From positions 248,001-312,000 of the forward strand of contig WACJ01000552.1 of NCBI GenBank assembly GCA_008973525.1: a DNA stretch of 64,000 nucleotides. Direction: 5' to 3'. A program made the position numbers and the translations under genes. The first letter of the stretch is position 1; the number at the start of each line of letters is the position of its first letter. Below the pieces are notes generated by a model that saw only the letters and a list, made by a program, of their open reading frames with translations, did not search any database and was not told the DNA's origin. The DNA is from Stenopsyche tienmushanensis (taxonomy: Eukaryota > Arthropoda > Insecta > Trichoptera > Stenopsychidae). Below are positions 1 to 12,400 of the stretch, one piece after another.

Positions 1-248
1 TTTGACATATTTTTAAATGTGTGCATTTTAATATTTTTGTGTGGGCGGGAATTTGTTAAGTCTTTGGCTCATTGTGTGCGGACCGAATTTATTGAGATGT
101 CTTTTTTTCTAAGTTAGGTCGATCGTTTTTCACGGTTTTATTTAAGTCTATATTGGAATATGACATTATGGGAATTTAGAGTGTAATTTGCGTCAGAGAA
201 TTTAAATTTGAATAACTCATTTCAGTTGAGCGTTTTTTTTTGTTGCAG
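1..248 (+). other. ft: ft intron, 3' end (upstream exon outside window)
   Basis: AT-rich intron sequence ending in a T-rich tract and an acceptor AG at 247-248. The exon it follows lies outside the window. The first codon of the next exon is split: its last two bases, GC, are at 249-250. No other feature was seen here. Confidence 0.7.
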
Positions 249-436
249 GCGATAATGGCAGAATCGTATACAGCATAACATCGGGCGATGATGAACAGGA
301 TTTTGAAATTGCTCAAAATGGAACTGTGATGACACGCCGACTCTTGGACAGGGAGACCAGGAGTCTCTATAATCTAGTCGTCACTGCATCAGACCAGGCT
401 AATCCCCAATCTGCGCGACTTTCTTCGACAGTTCAG
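249..436 (+). CDS. ft: fat protocadherin, exon with partial cadherin repeat
   Basis: Internal exon of the giant atypical cadherin Fat. It encodes most of one cadherin (EC) repeat: a DNGRIVYSI strand, then GDDEQDFEI, a TRRLLDRETRSLYNLVV segment holding the LDRE motif, and TASDQANPQSARLSSTV. The calcium-binding linker that ends this repeat is in the next exon. The acceptor is TTGCAG (ends 248) and the donor is CAG|GTTTGT at 437. After two bases of a split codon the exon has 62 full codons and ends in phase 0, joining VQ to VTIVLKDVND without a break. Fat is a cell-surface receptor that binds Dachsous through EC repeats. By counting back from the membrane, this repeat is about the 16th from the end of the usual 34. 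Confidence 0.88.
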
Positions 437-1895
437 GTTTGTATTCTAAATATTAATTTAAACTCGCACAGCATCCATATAACGTAATAAGCAGATGGTA
501 ATACAAATCTAAAATAAATTTTAAGCAAAAAAATCTTTATAAAGACGTAGCTTCGATGCATTTTGTCCTATAGTTTATGGAAGTCGGTGCTATGTTGTTT
601 TAGGCTGCCGGAGACATCAATGAGCAGACTAGCGCGAAGCACGTTCATTTCCCAATACTAGTCACCATGTTGGGTCTTCCCATATATTTATTTAGATTCA
701 TTCGAGTGTTTGCGTAACGCCTCGATTTTTTGTATTTTTTTATCATTATTCAGCTCTGTCACTCTTCATGAAGTTCGTGTCTCGAGCATGAATTGATTTC
801 ATACAAAAAAGCTCGACCCTCTTGACACATTCGGCACCATAATATACATCATTTAGCGTGAATGCAAGATGATTTTCTCCAAATTAAAAATATCCAAAAT
901 CAACAATCAAGTCCTTGTGCATGAGATCGTGATGTGGCAGAATGCATTTAAAAAAATCATGAACGAAGGGTTTGTTGAAAAATGCTACAAGGACATGATT
1001 AATGCGCATTCAATCATCCAACACTTGACGAGATCCTCACAATGACAATGTGTTTCTTGATTTAAAAAAAAATGATAACATTTATTTAAGCCCGGGCAAT
1101 TGTCTGATGGGAATGCATTAATTTTATTCGTTTTGTGTAATCGGACATGTTACACGATCGAAATTTACGTACAATCAAAGTATAAATTTAAACGTTTTCC
1201 ATCGTGTCTTCGAGTACAAGAAGCCTACAAACTAACTTGTCACATTTCACGTGCTATACAAACACTCGACAGCATTCCATGAGGAGTGTAGTCATAATTT
1301 CAAAGCGTTTTGTTTGTTCAAATCCCAGCTGAAGAAAGAACACTCGAGAGTGACAGGTAGAGGAAGCCGAGTGGTTTCAAAGAAGTAGTCTTTCACAATA
1401 CGTGAGGCCTCTATAAACATTGCCATTGACTCGGGGATTCGTTATGTTGCTTTTGACTAAGCTGGAAAAGGTCTCTATCAGACGTCTCATAATATTTTTT
1501 TATTAACATTATAATAATAATGAATTATCAACTATTTCGTATGGTGAATTAAGTATCATAACGAACAGATTTTTATGTAAATTTAAACGAATAATCATTT
1601 CCATATATCCTATATGACTGAAACGACTCCGCATGAATACTTATGATATTTTTCTATTCATATACAAATTATAATTGAATATCTTAAGTTACTTAAAAAG
1701 CGCTTTTGATTGAGGATTGTTATAAATGTTCATCATATTCTATGGAAATTATACCATTACTTCAAATTAAGAATGTTTTTAATATATTAATACTTATCTT
1801 GACAATAATGATGCTGAAAAAGGAATGTGGATGTATTCAAGTAATGACATATGTTTTTTTATTGCGTATTTGTATTAAATTTATTATTTTTTCAG
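437..1895 (+). other. ft: ft intron (1.46 kb)
   Basis: Phase-0 GT-AG intron; the donor starts GTTTGT and the acceptor is TTTTTTCAG. A 49-codon open stretch around 890-1045 matches nothing I recognise. The rest is AT-rich without a nameable feature. Confidence 0.75.
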
Positions 1896-2318
1896 GTTAC
1901 CATAGTGTTGAAAGACGTTAACGATATGTCGCCGGAGTTCGTTACGCCGAATGTAACATCTGTGGCTGAGAATATTGGTTTAAATACGGTAGTGATGGCG
2001 ATCAAAGCGATCGACAAAGATGAAGGAAGAAACGGCTATATCGAATATTCTTTGAGCCCTGATGATGGAGTTGGAGCCGTGTTTTCTTTGGGAGCAGCAG
2101 ATGGTCTTTTGAGGGTATCTGGCCGCTTGGATAGAGAAATTAGAGCGCTGTATTCTTTGGACATAATGGCAAAAGATCGAGGAGATCCTCCGAGAGCCAC
2201 GCATACAAGACTTCTGGTCCACATCTTAGATGAAAACGATAACAGTCCGGTATTCGATCCAAAGCAGTACAGCGCATCTGTTGCTGAAAATGCCAGCATC
2301 GGAGCTAGCGTACTACAG
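1896..2318 (+). CDS. ft: fat protocadherin, exon with two cadherin linkers
   Basis: Internal exon of 141 codons, phase 0 at both ends. It opens with the linker LKDVNDMSPEF that closes the preceding repeat, then a complete EC repeat: VAENIGLNTVV, AIDKDEGRNG, a LDREIRALYSL segment and the linker ILDENDNSPVF. It ends in the first strand of the next repeat (SVAENASIGASVLQ). Calcium-binding motifs (DxND, LDRE, DxDxGxNG) are clear. The open frame runs on past 2318 into intron sequence, but the CAG|GTTTGT donor and the direct continuation VLQ-VSATDIDEG in the next exon fix the end here. Outer face of the plasma membrane. Confidence 0.93.
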
Positions 2319-3285
2319 GTTTGTACTAGCATAATTTACCTATTTTCCATTAAATCTTTACAGTAAACAGTCTTTACAGCCTTGCAATAAAATCATATTA
2401 TGCATATATATAAGGTAAAATATATATATTTTTTTTTTAATAAATGTCTTCAATATGTATGCGATGAATTACTGGCTGACGCAACGTTTGCGTCGAATTT
2501 ATTTCAAATAATTTTTATTCCAAGTTGTAACCAGAACTTTTGCTATGATTAAAACTGTACTGGCACGCTATAATCACTGGATTTTAGAATAATCCATGCC
2601 TTCAAGCATTATTACGGAAAAAACTGGTATAGGAGATGTTATCTGAAATAGAACGAGGTGAACACCCCATAAATTTCAAGGTGTCAATCTTAGAACAAAC
2701 GCTTTATATTTTTATGATATGAAATTATTTTTTAAAGAAGGACAATGACTCTAATGACATCAGAACAACTATTTTAATGCAGGAAGTCAAATAAATCTTC
2801 ATAAAATTAACTAATACATTGTATAAAAGCAAAAGTTTTGGTTTCTCTCATATTTAGTTTCAATTTATACGATGATTTATGTATCCAATTTATCATACAA
2901 ATTATACACATTTTTAATGTTGATATAAAAAAAGTATACCAAATATATACAGTATGTATTGTATGAAATCACTTGACACAAATTTGTTCCATCGTCGCAT
3001 ATAATTTTTCAGGTAATCTGCATATTGGCATGAATGAACGATACTAATGAACTTATCAATCAAATACGTTTTTAATACTAATATATTAGTATTAATATGT
3101 ATTGGTTTATCCAGTTTTATAGTTTTTACACGTATTAGACGATAAAATCAATATTTGCTATGTGATACTTAAATATAGGTCGCAATGTGTATATATTGTT
3201 CTACTGACAGAACTTTCGCTTGGAGCCACTACTAGCTCATGATATGTTTATGGAGTACAATTAATGTAATACATCTCGTTGCCAG
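2319..3285 (+). other. ft: ft intron (967 bp)
   Basis: Phase-0 GT-AG intron with donor GTTTGT and acceptor TTGCCAG. AT-rich; nothing else was recognised. Confidence 0.75.
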
Positions 3286-3778
3286 GTTTCTGCTACCGAT
3301 ATTGATGAAGGCAGCAACGGACGTGTTCGTTACTCCATCGCTTCTGGAGATGACAATCGTGACTTCAGCATAAGTGAGGACGGCGGAGTAGTGCGCGTGG
3401 CCAAGAATCTCAACTACGAGAGGAAGGCTCGTTACTTGGTGCGGGTCCGAGCCGAAGACGGAGCTGGTGCTTCCGACATGGCCGAGCTCTCCATCACTGT
3501 CGCCGATATCAACGATAACCCACCCACTTTCCTCGATTCTCCATACTTGGCCTACGTCATGGAGAACGTTATCCCACCGAACGGCGGCTACGTGATCACA
3601 GTCCAGGCCTACGACGCCGACACGCCTCCGTTCAATAACCAAGTGAGATACTTCATCAAGGAAGGAGACGCCGATTTGTTCAGGATTAATGCTTCCACTG
3701 GAGAGATTTCGTTGCTTCGGGCGCTGGATCGAGAAACGCAACCCGAGTATACGCTTACGCTCGTGGCTATGGACACCG
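3286..3778 (+). CDS. ft: fat protocadherin, exon with cadherin repeat and giant-intron donor
   Basis: Internal exon of 164 codons plus one base. It completes one EC repeat (VSATDIDEGSNGRVRYSI, then VADINDNPPTF) and most of the next, up to LDRETQPEYTLTLVAMDTG. The donor GTAAGT at 3779 is a perfect consensus. The split glycine codon (G from here, GT from 30890) continues as SPPLTGTGTVRIVVQDVNDHSPEF, so no exon is missing between 3778 and 30890. Codon third positions are noticeably richer in G/C than in the last exons of the gene. Confidence 0.93.
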
Positions 3779-6446
3779 GTAAGTTTTCCTTTTATTATTA
3801 TGCTTAATATGCTTTAAATAACGAAATTCGCGTGCATCACATTTATAATGTGCAAACATAATGATGGCTTGCTTCCTACCATGATGGCTTTCCAGCCTGA
3901 TATAAGGGATAGCTACATTTTGATGTTCATACATGCGTAGCGAGACTTAAGAGTACATATTTATATTAATTGAAATGATGGACGACCATTACGCCTATTA
4001 AGGGACTAGCATATTATCTTATTCTATAATACATCCAATTTCATAAATTGTTCAGTAGAATAGATGTAATGTTCGTCTCATCGAACAAATGTATAGCAAA
4101 ATTACCTTGCGATGAACCAATCTAAAATCGATTTTTCATGCAGATCGATAAACTTCTTGCACGTTGGTTATCTTCAACTGAAGATCAACTAAATGATTGT
4201 ATTTAATATTTTATAAAGCATCTTGAGAAATATGGACTTTTCGGTCTTTGTTACAAAATTGCTCAAAATCAGTTACATCGTGAGCCCATATTTTTGATTC
4301 ACTTTCCTGAACATCCTCGTTAGTCACCCGGCAGAATTTAAGTGCAGCAATTTATATCCGCAGATATAATTTATAGCAGTAGATTACGGAGCCTTTATTA
4401 TGCTAAACTTTATTAAAACTTAAGTATTGCACACAAATAATGCAAGCCGAGCGCCGTAATATGGCAAGCAATGTGTAAAAGCAATCATCATCACATCCGC
4501 CTCAAAGGCTCGCATTTCGACGTTTAAAAATGCATCATGGAGCATTTTTAAATACCTCCGTCCATCGAGAGTGGTTGTTTGTATTTTAGATCTTGTACTG
4601 TAACACTTTGTTATTCGTACGGAGCCCACTTAGTCCGAGCTGAAGTGCTGCGTACAAGATTGCAGCCGCGACGACGACAATACTCCACGCTGCGCTAATG
4701 CGTCTTCGTTGCTCACAACAAAGGCTTTAATACCCAACAATATACTGAATTCAAAAGGCTTCATCCGTGACCAAACATGGGGTGAATATGGGCACTAAAT
4801 TTAATATTTCGCTACAAGAGGCCGCCTGACCGTGACATGTGCCCTGGCAGCCATACGGCACGCACGGGCCTGCATTCACAAATACAGCGACTTGCAAAAA
4901 ATTTTAATATTCCATTTATCAACGCAGACCAACTAAAATCTAAAAGAGCTTTAAAATGAGATGCTTTGAATGCCACAAGAAAAAAAACGTTGTATTTTAA
5001 AGCATCGATATGAATTTGAATGCTCAATGTTAACATGGCGCACCATTCAGGGGTGGTAGAAATAAAAATGAAATAAAGCACATAAATCTAACTAAAACAA
5101 CACGAAATTTATGCTTTAATTTTGGATGAATTGCGTTTTAACTTCTTTTCCGCCATAAAATAAATTGCCTTAATTAACAGCAGTTTAGCGAATCTTCTGA
5201 TCCTTGAAAATCTGGGAAAATAAATTTAAACCTCTTTATGCGATCTCCTGCCTGCAAATATTTGAATTGGAGACTCTAGCGGATAATCTTGATCTTGTGT
5301 GGATGATTAATTATCGGATAGAATCGGCGGTCTAACTGATCAGAAGAGCTCTTCGAGTGAAGATGGCTAATTATCACGGTGTAAAATGAATCAAATCGAT
5401 ACATTTACGGTTATAACGATGTATTGTCTGCTTGTTGGGCAAGCTTTTTTTCATTTTGGCGAGGAAAGCTCCGCAATACATCCGGTGATAGTCTGTTATA
5501 TATGAGATCGCTTTGTCACTAATCCACCCACGGCTTAATTTTCAAACTCACTTAATAAACCTCGCAGCTTAATTTGTACGAAATATGGCAAACTATAAAT
5601 CTAATTCGTTTTTTGCACAATTGATAATGATCACGCCCCGTTAAAATGCACGTGTGAATAGATTGCGATTTGCTCATTTGCCGAAGAATTTTTGAGGTCA
5701 ACTATTTGCATATTCGTATTTGACACTCATCCATTGTTCTATCGCCGATTTATTATATTTTTTGTTAATTGTGAAATTCGCACAATGCGCAAAAAATGGT
5801 TGCCATATTGTTGCCGCTGATATTTGGAGTGTTTATTCTAATGACTGATCGCAATTTGAGCAAATCGGCCAATGTTTTAGAGGCAGATGTTTCGAATTCG
5901 AAGTCATTATGTTCAAATTAGAGCAGACGTGCAGCCGTAGTCCATTAACCACAGTGTAACAAACGAGTCGAATTATTCGAGACATTTTAAGCCAGGAACA
6001 TCAAAAATTGGGATGCTAATTCGCATAGCTTCAGGAAATGCTGACAATTTGGCAAAAATGATTGATGATCTGTTTTTGATCGTCATAATGTCACAAATTG
6101 TTTGACTCGGTTTGACTTTGTGATTTTCTCAATGGCAAATCTTTCATAGTTATATCAAACACTACAAAAAACAAACATTACAAATAATATTAATTTAAAG
6201 CTCTTGATCGATCAACATTCATATGATTTTCATGATGCAGCTTATAAATACAGCTATGGTTTTAAAATCTGAGGAAAGCCAAACTTTTGATAAATAGGTT
6301 TATCGGGAATAAAAGGCTTTTTATATATTGGTTAAGGTGTTATATTAATAGTTGCAATGTAAAAAAATAGACCATCCGAACCAAATTCAAAGCTTCAGAG
6401 GAATAACTGCTCGGTGAAGATCCGCAAGAGGCTTTTTTATCAATCT

Positions 6447-6794
6447 TTAAATATTTTCAAACGTGGTAATTAGTCGGCAATAAAACAAAGTAGTTTTGGC
6501 TGCTCGATACGCGGGAGGCGTGTTAACTGCCTCTGTGTTAATTATGATTTCCTCCTCCGTACCGAACCGTGAGTTTTCTGCATCTGATGTCGGACGAAGT
6601 AGAAGTGGACGTCGAAGCATTTTATTTTGAACCATATCGTCCAAGAATGTAACGGTATTTCTTAACAATATTTTATTTTTGTGGGAGTGCGTTGACAAAC
6701 TGTCGCTGTCATAATTTAGTCCATATCTTGATAAAACTTCAGTCGGACGGTCTAAATTATAATCATCCAAAAATACTCTACCAATTCCATATGC
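6447..6794 (-). other. unrecognised open frame in the ft intron, possible exon of a nested gene
   Basis: A stop-free minus-strand frame of about 114 codons, antisense to ft and inside its large intron. From about 6770 it reads LDDYNLDRPTEVLSRYG, then a charged and serine-rich part, RRPLLLRPTSDAENS, a FGTEEEIIINTEAV stretch and TPPAYR. Residue composition looks more protein-like than neighbouring chance frames. There is no good ATG at its start and no strong splice donor was found. The window has other open frames of 100 to 108 codons that look like chance, so length alone is weak evidence. I do not recognise the family. Confidence 0.25.
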
Positions 6795-8394
6795 TTAAAT
6801 AGTACAATCTAAAATATGTGGAAAATAAATTTATTTTAGCTACTGCGGTATAATGCAATAATTTATTCATGTTTTCAATTAAAACTATCTGAATTCTACT
6901 CCATTATTTATAACGATCAATTTGCCAAATCTTGATCGATTTAAATGCCACTGATAAAATTCCACAAGGATGTATGCCAAATAATATATGTGAACACAGT
7001 CTTCTTTCATCACGTAAGCAGAAGCATTAAAACAAAGCACCGGATGTTAGATCGTCAGATTTCCAATGATAACCGGCTGTTAAACCACCGATGGAATTCA
7101 CGTCACTTAACTATCAATCGAAAATTGATAGTCATCTAAGTTACTTGACCGATAAGAATCTGCTCTCGGGTTGAAAGTATACCTTCAATTTTTTTGGCGT
7201 TATGTAATCAATACCGTGGCGAAAAATTCGTTCCGTGTTTGCTCAGATCGAATTTCAAAACATGTATCTTCCACTTCGTGTGGAATGTGAAGTATGTGCT
7301 TTTTTCAATTAGTCTTGCGAATATTATAAATGACCTTCTTGAAGAATTTCATCGTTACATCACAGTGTGCAAATTGATGAATTTCGCTTGTTATATATAA
7401 TTTTATTCGTTGAAGCTACGGATTGGTTGCGAAATTTTAAAGAGGGATTCCCATTGTAAACAATGCAGAGATAATCTTTTCTAATTCAATGACTTCGCAG
7501 AAGGACGCATGACGATATTTTATTAGCTGTCGTACGCTAAAACATTCGCCAAAATGAATAGGTTCGTTCGGGAAATCACACATTAGAAGCTTGTTATGGT
7601 GAAGTTAAACTCTTTCTTGCATATTAATCGTGTCTCTGGAGGACTTTCTAGGAAAAAAAGTATTGGCGCTTCCTTTCGCAGTCGAGATTGTTCGCACTTC
7701 CATGGAAATCGAGGTCATAAAATCGACTGAAACTGAATATAAATGTACATTTATATGTATAGGGCGTAGTGTTAAGTTAAAACAGAACTGAGGTATACGG
7801 AAAAACTGCTTGAATTGAAGTGACCAACATTCAAGTCATGAATGCGTTCAATAGTTAATCGACTTACAAAATAAATTCTTCTTCCCAAAGCGCTTTTTCC
7901 GTTTATTTAGATTATTTTACAATATTACTTTTAAAATACTACAATATTAAATATTCTTAGGGTTTAATCTTAATTATATGGCGAATAGCTTACTTATTTA
8001 AACTAATATTTCTAATTGACAGGTCAAACATTAACAGACATTTTCATGCAGAAGCAACACGCTTTTCCACTAATTTTCTCTTTGATGTCCTCTTGTAAAA
8101 AGGCAGACATAAATATTTCCTGTCTTAATGTTTCCCCCTTCTGCGCCATAAATTAAAAAAGAAAATGTCCATTATTTTCCCAAAAAATAGTTGTTATAAC
8201 CCCAAGTATGATTCCTATCTTGCTATATTTTTAATTATCTCTACACGTTTTTTAATACGAAGTAAGACTATATATTTTATATGTACAAAGCTTTTTAAAC
8301 TCGCTCACTGAACTTTTTCAGTTCCATGTGAGAATTTTCTGGGGAAAAAAATATCAAGTGATGGTTTTCCATTGCTTTCCATGTGGGAAATTTA

Positions 8395-8590
8395 AGTAAA
8401 ATGAGATCTATCAGTTAGTAATAAAATTATCATTCATTTTAAATGATATTTTGATGATTATTATCCAGGAAATCAGAGTAAACGTGAATCGTAACGATTA
8501 ATCAAAATATGAATATTTTCCATTTCTCAAAATTTTTGATATGGTAAAATTCGGTTGCACAATCTGAATTTAAATACAAGACTTTAACTA
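8395..8590 (-). repeat. SINE-like repeat copy (minus)
   Basis: On the minus strand a degenerate box B-like segment (about 8575) followed by CAATCTG is followed by the family core GTTTACTCTGATTTCCTGGAT (within 8464-8486). Next comes the tail containing AATATCATTTAAAATGA. The same order is seen in the plus-strand copies at 18750, 21690 and 41969. Old and diverged. Confidence 0.5.
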
Positions 8591-11399
8591 GAATCCAGAA
8601 TTTAACCCACTGTTCTAACATTTAATTTAAAACACAAAATATCATTGAATTTTGATTGGAATGTATTCACCTTAGAAATTATTTTCCGATTGATATTATT
8701 TATAATCATATATTGACCCTTTAAATTCAGGACGGCTGGTCACCCATGCTTAGATCCCATTTGCATGATAATCCAAAACGCAACTAGCCAGTATCTAATT
8801 TCAATACGACATACGAATAACGGAGTTCGACCTTTTGTATTTGTCCAACCGTATTGGTATTTATATTCTTTAATTTATGACTCTGAAAGACAAAAGTTTA
8901 TCTAACATGAACTGCGTACCCATCTAAAAAAAAAGCCCACGCAACCTATCGTTTCACATGACACTCATAGTTAATTCACTTAGCTCCTATGACTATGAAT
9001 AATGACAGTCGAATCATTTATATTCGACTATCGGTTGCCGTTTTTAATTAATTTATTCGATTCGGAAGGAGGTCTTTTTTTTATCTAAAATCAATTTTTC
9101 TTCGCAACGTTTCACAATTGCCACCCAAGATGTAACATGAAACTTGTGCCATATTGTACAGTTTTTTTTCAATTGACTCTAATCTTCAACCCATTAAACA
9201 CTGGTAACAAATGTCAAATTATATTGTATTACACATGCGTTATAAATAATATATTCATGCGAAGACGTCCCGGCATCCGTAATATACGGTATCTACACAG
9301 AGCCAAACGAAAGAATAATCATAACATTTTATGACATACTTAAGTATTATATAATTGCGCCATAAAAGATAATATTTCGTATGAAAATCTGAGCTTAATA
9401 TGCGCATTAATCTCTTTTTAAAAATCTTAATGTCCCTATATTGGACAATAATTCCTGTGTTAAACATCGAACTTATCAATACGCAATCGAAGACTTGTAG
9501 AACGAATAATGGCCGTGTTTTGAGTTATAAAAACGACAAATCGAAACCGTCCAGACACATGTGGAATCGTCGCAGACATGCTTTACGACGCAAATTTGTT
9601 TTTATATGTTTGCGATTAAAGTTTATGCTTTATTGCACATTGATGATCGGCTATTCCCACTTCTAAAAATTTGCATTTTTTCATATTGCATAATTTTGTA
9701 AAATTTACGATCAGAGTCGCTTTTGTTCGCCGATGGTCATCGCAACATCAAATGTCATTTTTCATTTTGCATTAACATTTGGCCGGTATCCTGGTATGGA
9801 AAAATTCAATTTAATAAAATTATTATATCCTGTTTTAAGTCTTAAATTATTTATACACTGCTATAGCAATGCAATTTATTAAAATTTTATAGTGTCAAAT
9901 TGATGGCGCTTCTGATTTCTATTTGCATCTTCCTCAATATTCAAATTAAAACTGATCTCATGGGCTTTTTTGGGATAAACCTCAATTTTAAAATTTCCAA
10001 ATTAATTTATTTTTTACTGAAACTACTCCGTTTTAAGAAATCCGATTTATCAGCTATATTACATTAAATCTTATGCGCTGTGTTAATCAATTTCAAATGC
10101 TTGTATATCAAAATAATATTAAATTTATAATGGATATATATATATAGAATAATAATGGCAAATAGACTGAGAAAATTTCGCCAATAGTATCCATCATCGA
10201 ATAATTAAACTCTCCGACAATTTTTCATCATATGGTAAGACTTTAATATAATTCAACTTTTAGATGCATTCTTCAGCAAATCTGATAAAACTATCGACTT
10301 ATTTCATATTCTACATGAGTAAAATTATATCATTGATTCAAATATAAATCCTTCCTCAAAATGATAAAAAAACGTGTCAATCAACAATGCTCATTCCCCG
10401 AAATATGTATAGTTTAATGTAATTAAATACGATTATTGTGCAAACAATCGTTAAAGCAATCGAGCAGCATTTTAAATATTGTTGACATTCAAATAAACTT
10501 TTTCGCAAAAATTCCATCAAATGATGATCGTCTTCTTGTTCGAAAGGATATGAACACAGTGCAAAATTATCGATAATGCGTTTATTACACGAAACCCTTC
10601 TTGTAGCCTTTTTCGTAATTTATAGCCCAAGGGAAGTTAAATTTTAAACAAGTCCATGATATTTCTTCGCTTGAAGTAATTTTATTTTCACCAGTCGTTT
10701 CGTATTAGGTTGCTTGTGAAAGATAAATTGGAAATCAATTGCAAATATCTTAAATAGTATCATCGACTGAATAGGGAATGAAGGTTCAAGGGCAATAAAT
10801 CTGTCAATAGCTTCGTGATACTTTTAGCATTTACTAAAATATCTTCATTTCATATTAATTTGGATATGTGGCCACAATACTATTAGAATGGCAAGTAATA
10901 ATTGATTATAAATATAACAACAATCATTTTTCTTCCTCGCAAATGCGATTTTAAAAAGAAAATTGATTTCTTCATTTACAATGATTTACAATTCATATTA
11001 TTTGTATGATTTTCAACAAATATTCAAACATTAGCAAATTATGCCAAATTAGCTGGACATTCTTCGCTAAGGTATATTCCGATATTCCAAATTTGTTGAT
11101 CCCATGACGGCAATGGTAACACTTTTCTACCCTCCGTTAACGAAGACTAACTTATTGATAAAATGTTGGATTGCAAATATAATCTTCATCGCACTGCCAC
11201 AATTAATTGATTTATTTGATGTTCAATATATGGAATATAACGCTAAATCTGCCCTCTTATGTAATTAAGAATTTTGATTTTAATGTACTACTTTGTATAA
11301 ATATTAGGATAGTGTTTTGATATATAAAACTGCCTAATTCCTATGAATTAATTGTATGTTTTTGTTAAATGGTATTCTAGCTTTAAAACTTATGATTGT

Positions 11400-11960
11400 T
11401 GGAAAGGAATACTCTTTGACCTTGTGGATGAGAGCAAGAAGATTCCGACGGATTTTGAGTCAACCCCCGAGGGTGGTGTGTTTGGCGGGCGGAAGACACT
11501 AATTGGGCAAATGGCGCTTTGAGTGCAGTTGTCGCCGGGCGGGGCCAAGCCGCCAATTACGCTCGTCCCTCCTCCGCGCTGCCATTGGTCGCTCTAACTC
11601 ATCTTATTACCGCCAAATTGGCGACTTAGAGCAGGCTCCCGAATTAAGCGACATTAACATTCAATTGATGTATTGCGCGCCGGTCCGAGGACCGATCGGA
11701 ATGCCCCGTGCAATACATATTTAATGTCCCGGCCGCTCATAATCTCCGCCGGGGTATCTGCCACCATCCCAACCTCTCTGCACCTTAATGGCCTTTTTTA
11801 TGGGATGCTCTCCGGGAGCGGTGTCTGCGCCCGACTGCACACTCTCCCTCATATTCATTTATTCATTGTTATTCACTTTTAAGGCAGACAACCTGGCAGC
11901 TTTACCGGGGTCGCTCTTATCATATCCACCCCTAAGATTTCCACCTATAACGTACATTCA
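11400..11960. other. G+C-rich island in ft intron, candidate cis-regulatory element
   Basis: Roughly 560 bases much richer in G+C and CpG than the AT-rich sequence on either side, for example around 11520-11590 (GCCGGGCGGGGCCAAGCC) and 11670-11760. Short open frames across it are out of frame with each other and look like by-products of composition. No transposon ends or splice signals were seen. Such islands in giant introns of developmental genes are often conserved enhancers, but that is inference here. Confidence 0.4.
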
Positions 11961-12084
11961 AATCACTCGACTCACAGATTTAGTCGCAGATCTTCAAAAA
12001 ATGCTGAATCTTTCAGAATCAATAATAAATTTAGCATTAATTCCAATCTTATCTTCTCGTTCCTAAGACACCAAATCCGTTATA

Positions 12085-12400
12085 GAATGTAGGCAATCTC
12101 CATAAGAGGCATTTTTAGGGAGTAACATGAGGTGGTTTTTTTTATTTTCCGTCTACATATGATTAAATTAAGATAAGCTTATTTGAATTAAAATTATAAA
12201 TATGTAAGAATTTAAGAATGCATAGCGAAAATATCATTAATATAAAATAATATTTTTATTATTGTTGCAAATTCAGTCATTCATAAGCATTCATGCACAA
12301 CTTTATTTATCACCTCAACGTAAGATTTTCCAGGTTTAGGATATCAGAGTATGTCTGGATCGACATGATAAATTGAAAATAATAATATTTGTGATCCCTC
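12085..12400 (-). repeat. SINE-like repeat copy (minus, fragmentary)
   Basis: Read on the minus strand, GATCCAGACATACTCTGATATCC near 12332-12356 matches the core of the SINE-like family. A second shared block, CTTATGGAGATTGCCTACAT near 12088-12108, matches CTATGGAGATCGCCTACAT at 42281-42299 in the best copy. Diverged. Confidence 0.4.

Noticed and set aside
1305..1330. Possible tRNA box B (GTTCAAATCCCAG)
   Set aside because: No box A at proper spacing and no cloverleaf; isolated motif.
1851..2366. Full 171-codon open frame as the coding region
   Set aside because: Its first 15 codons and its end lie in introns; the acceptor at 1895 and donor at 2319 and the joined cadherin sequence set the exon limits.
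3232..3741. 169-codon minus-strand frame opposite the ft exon
   Set aside because: A shadow of the G/C-rich cadherin coding sequence; no protein resemblance.
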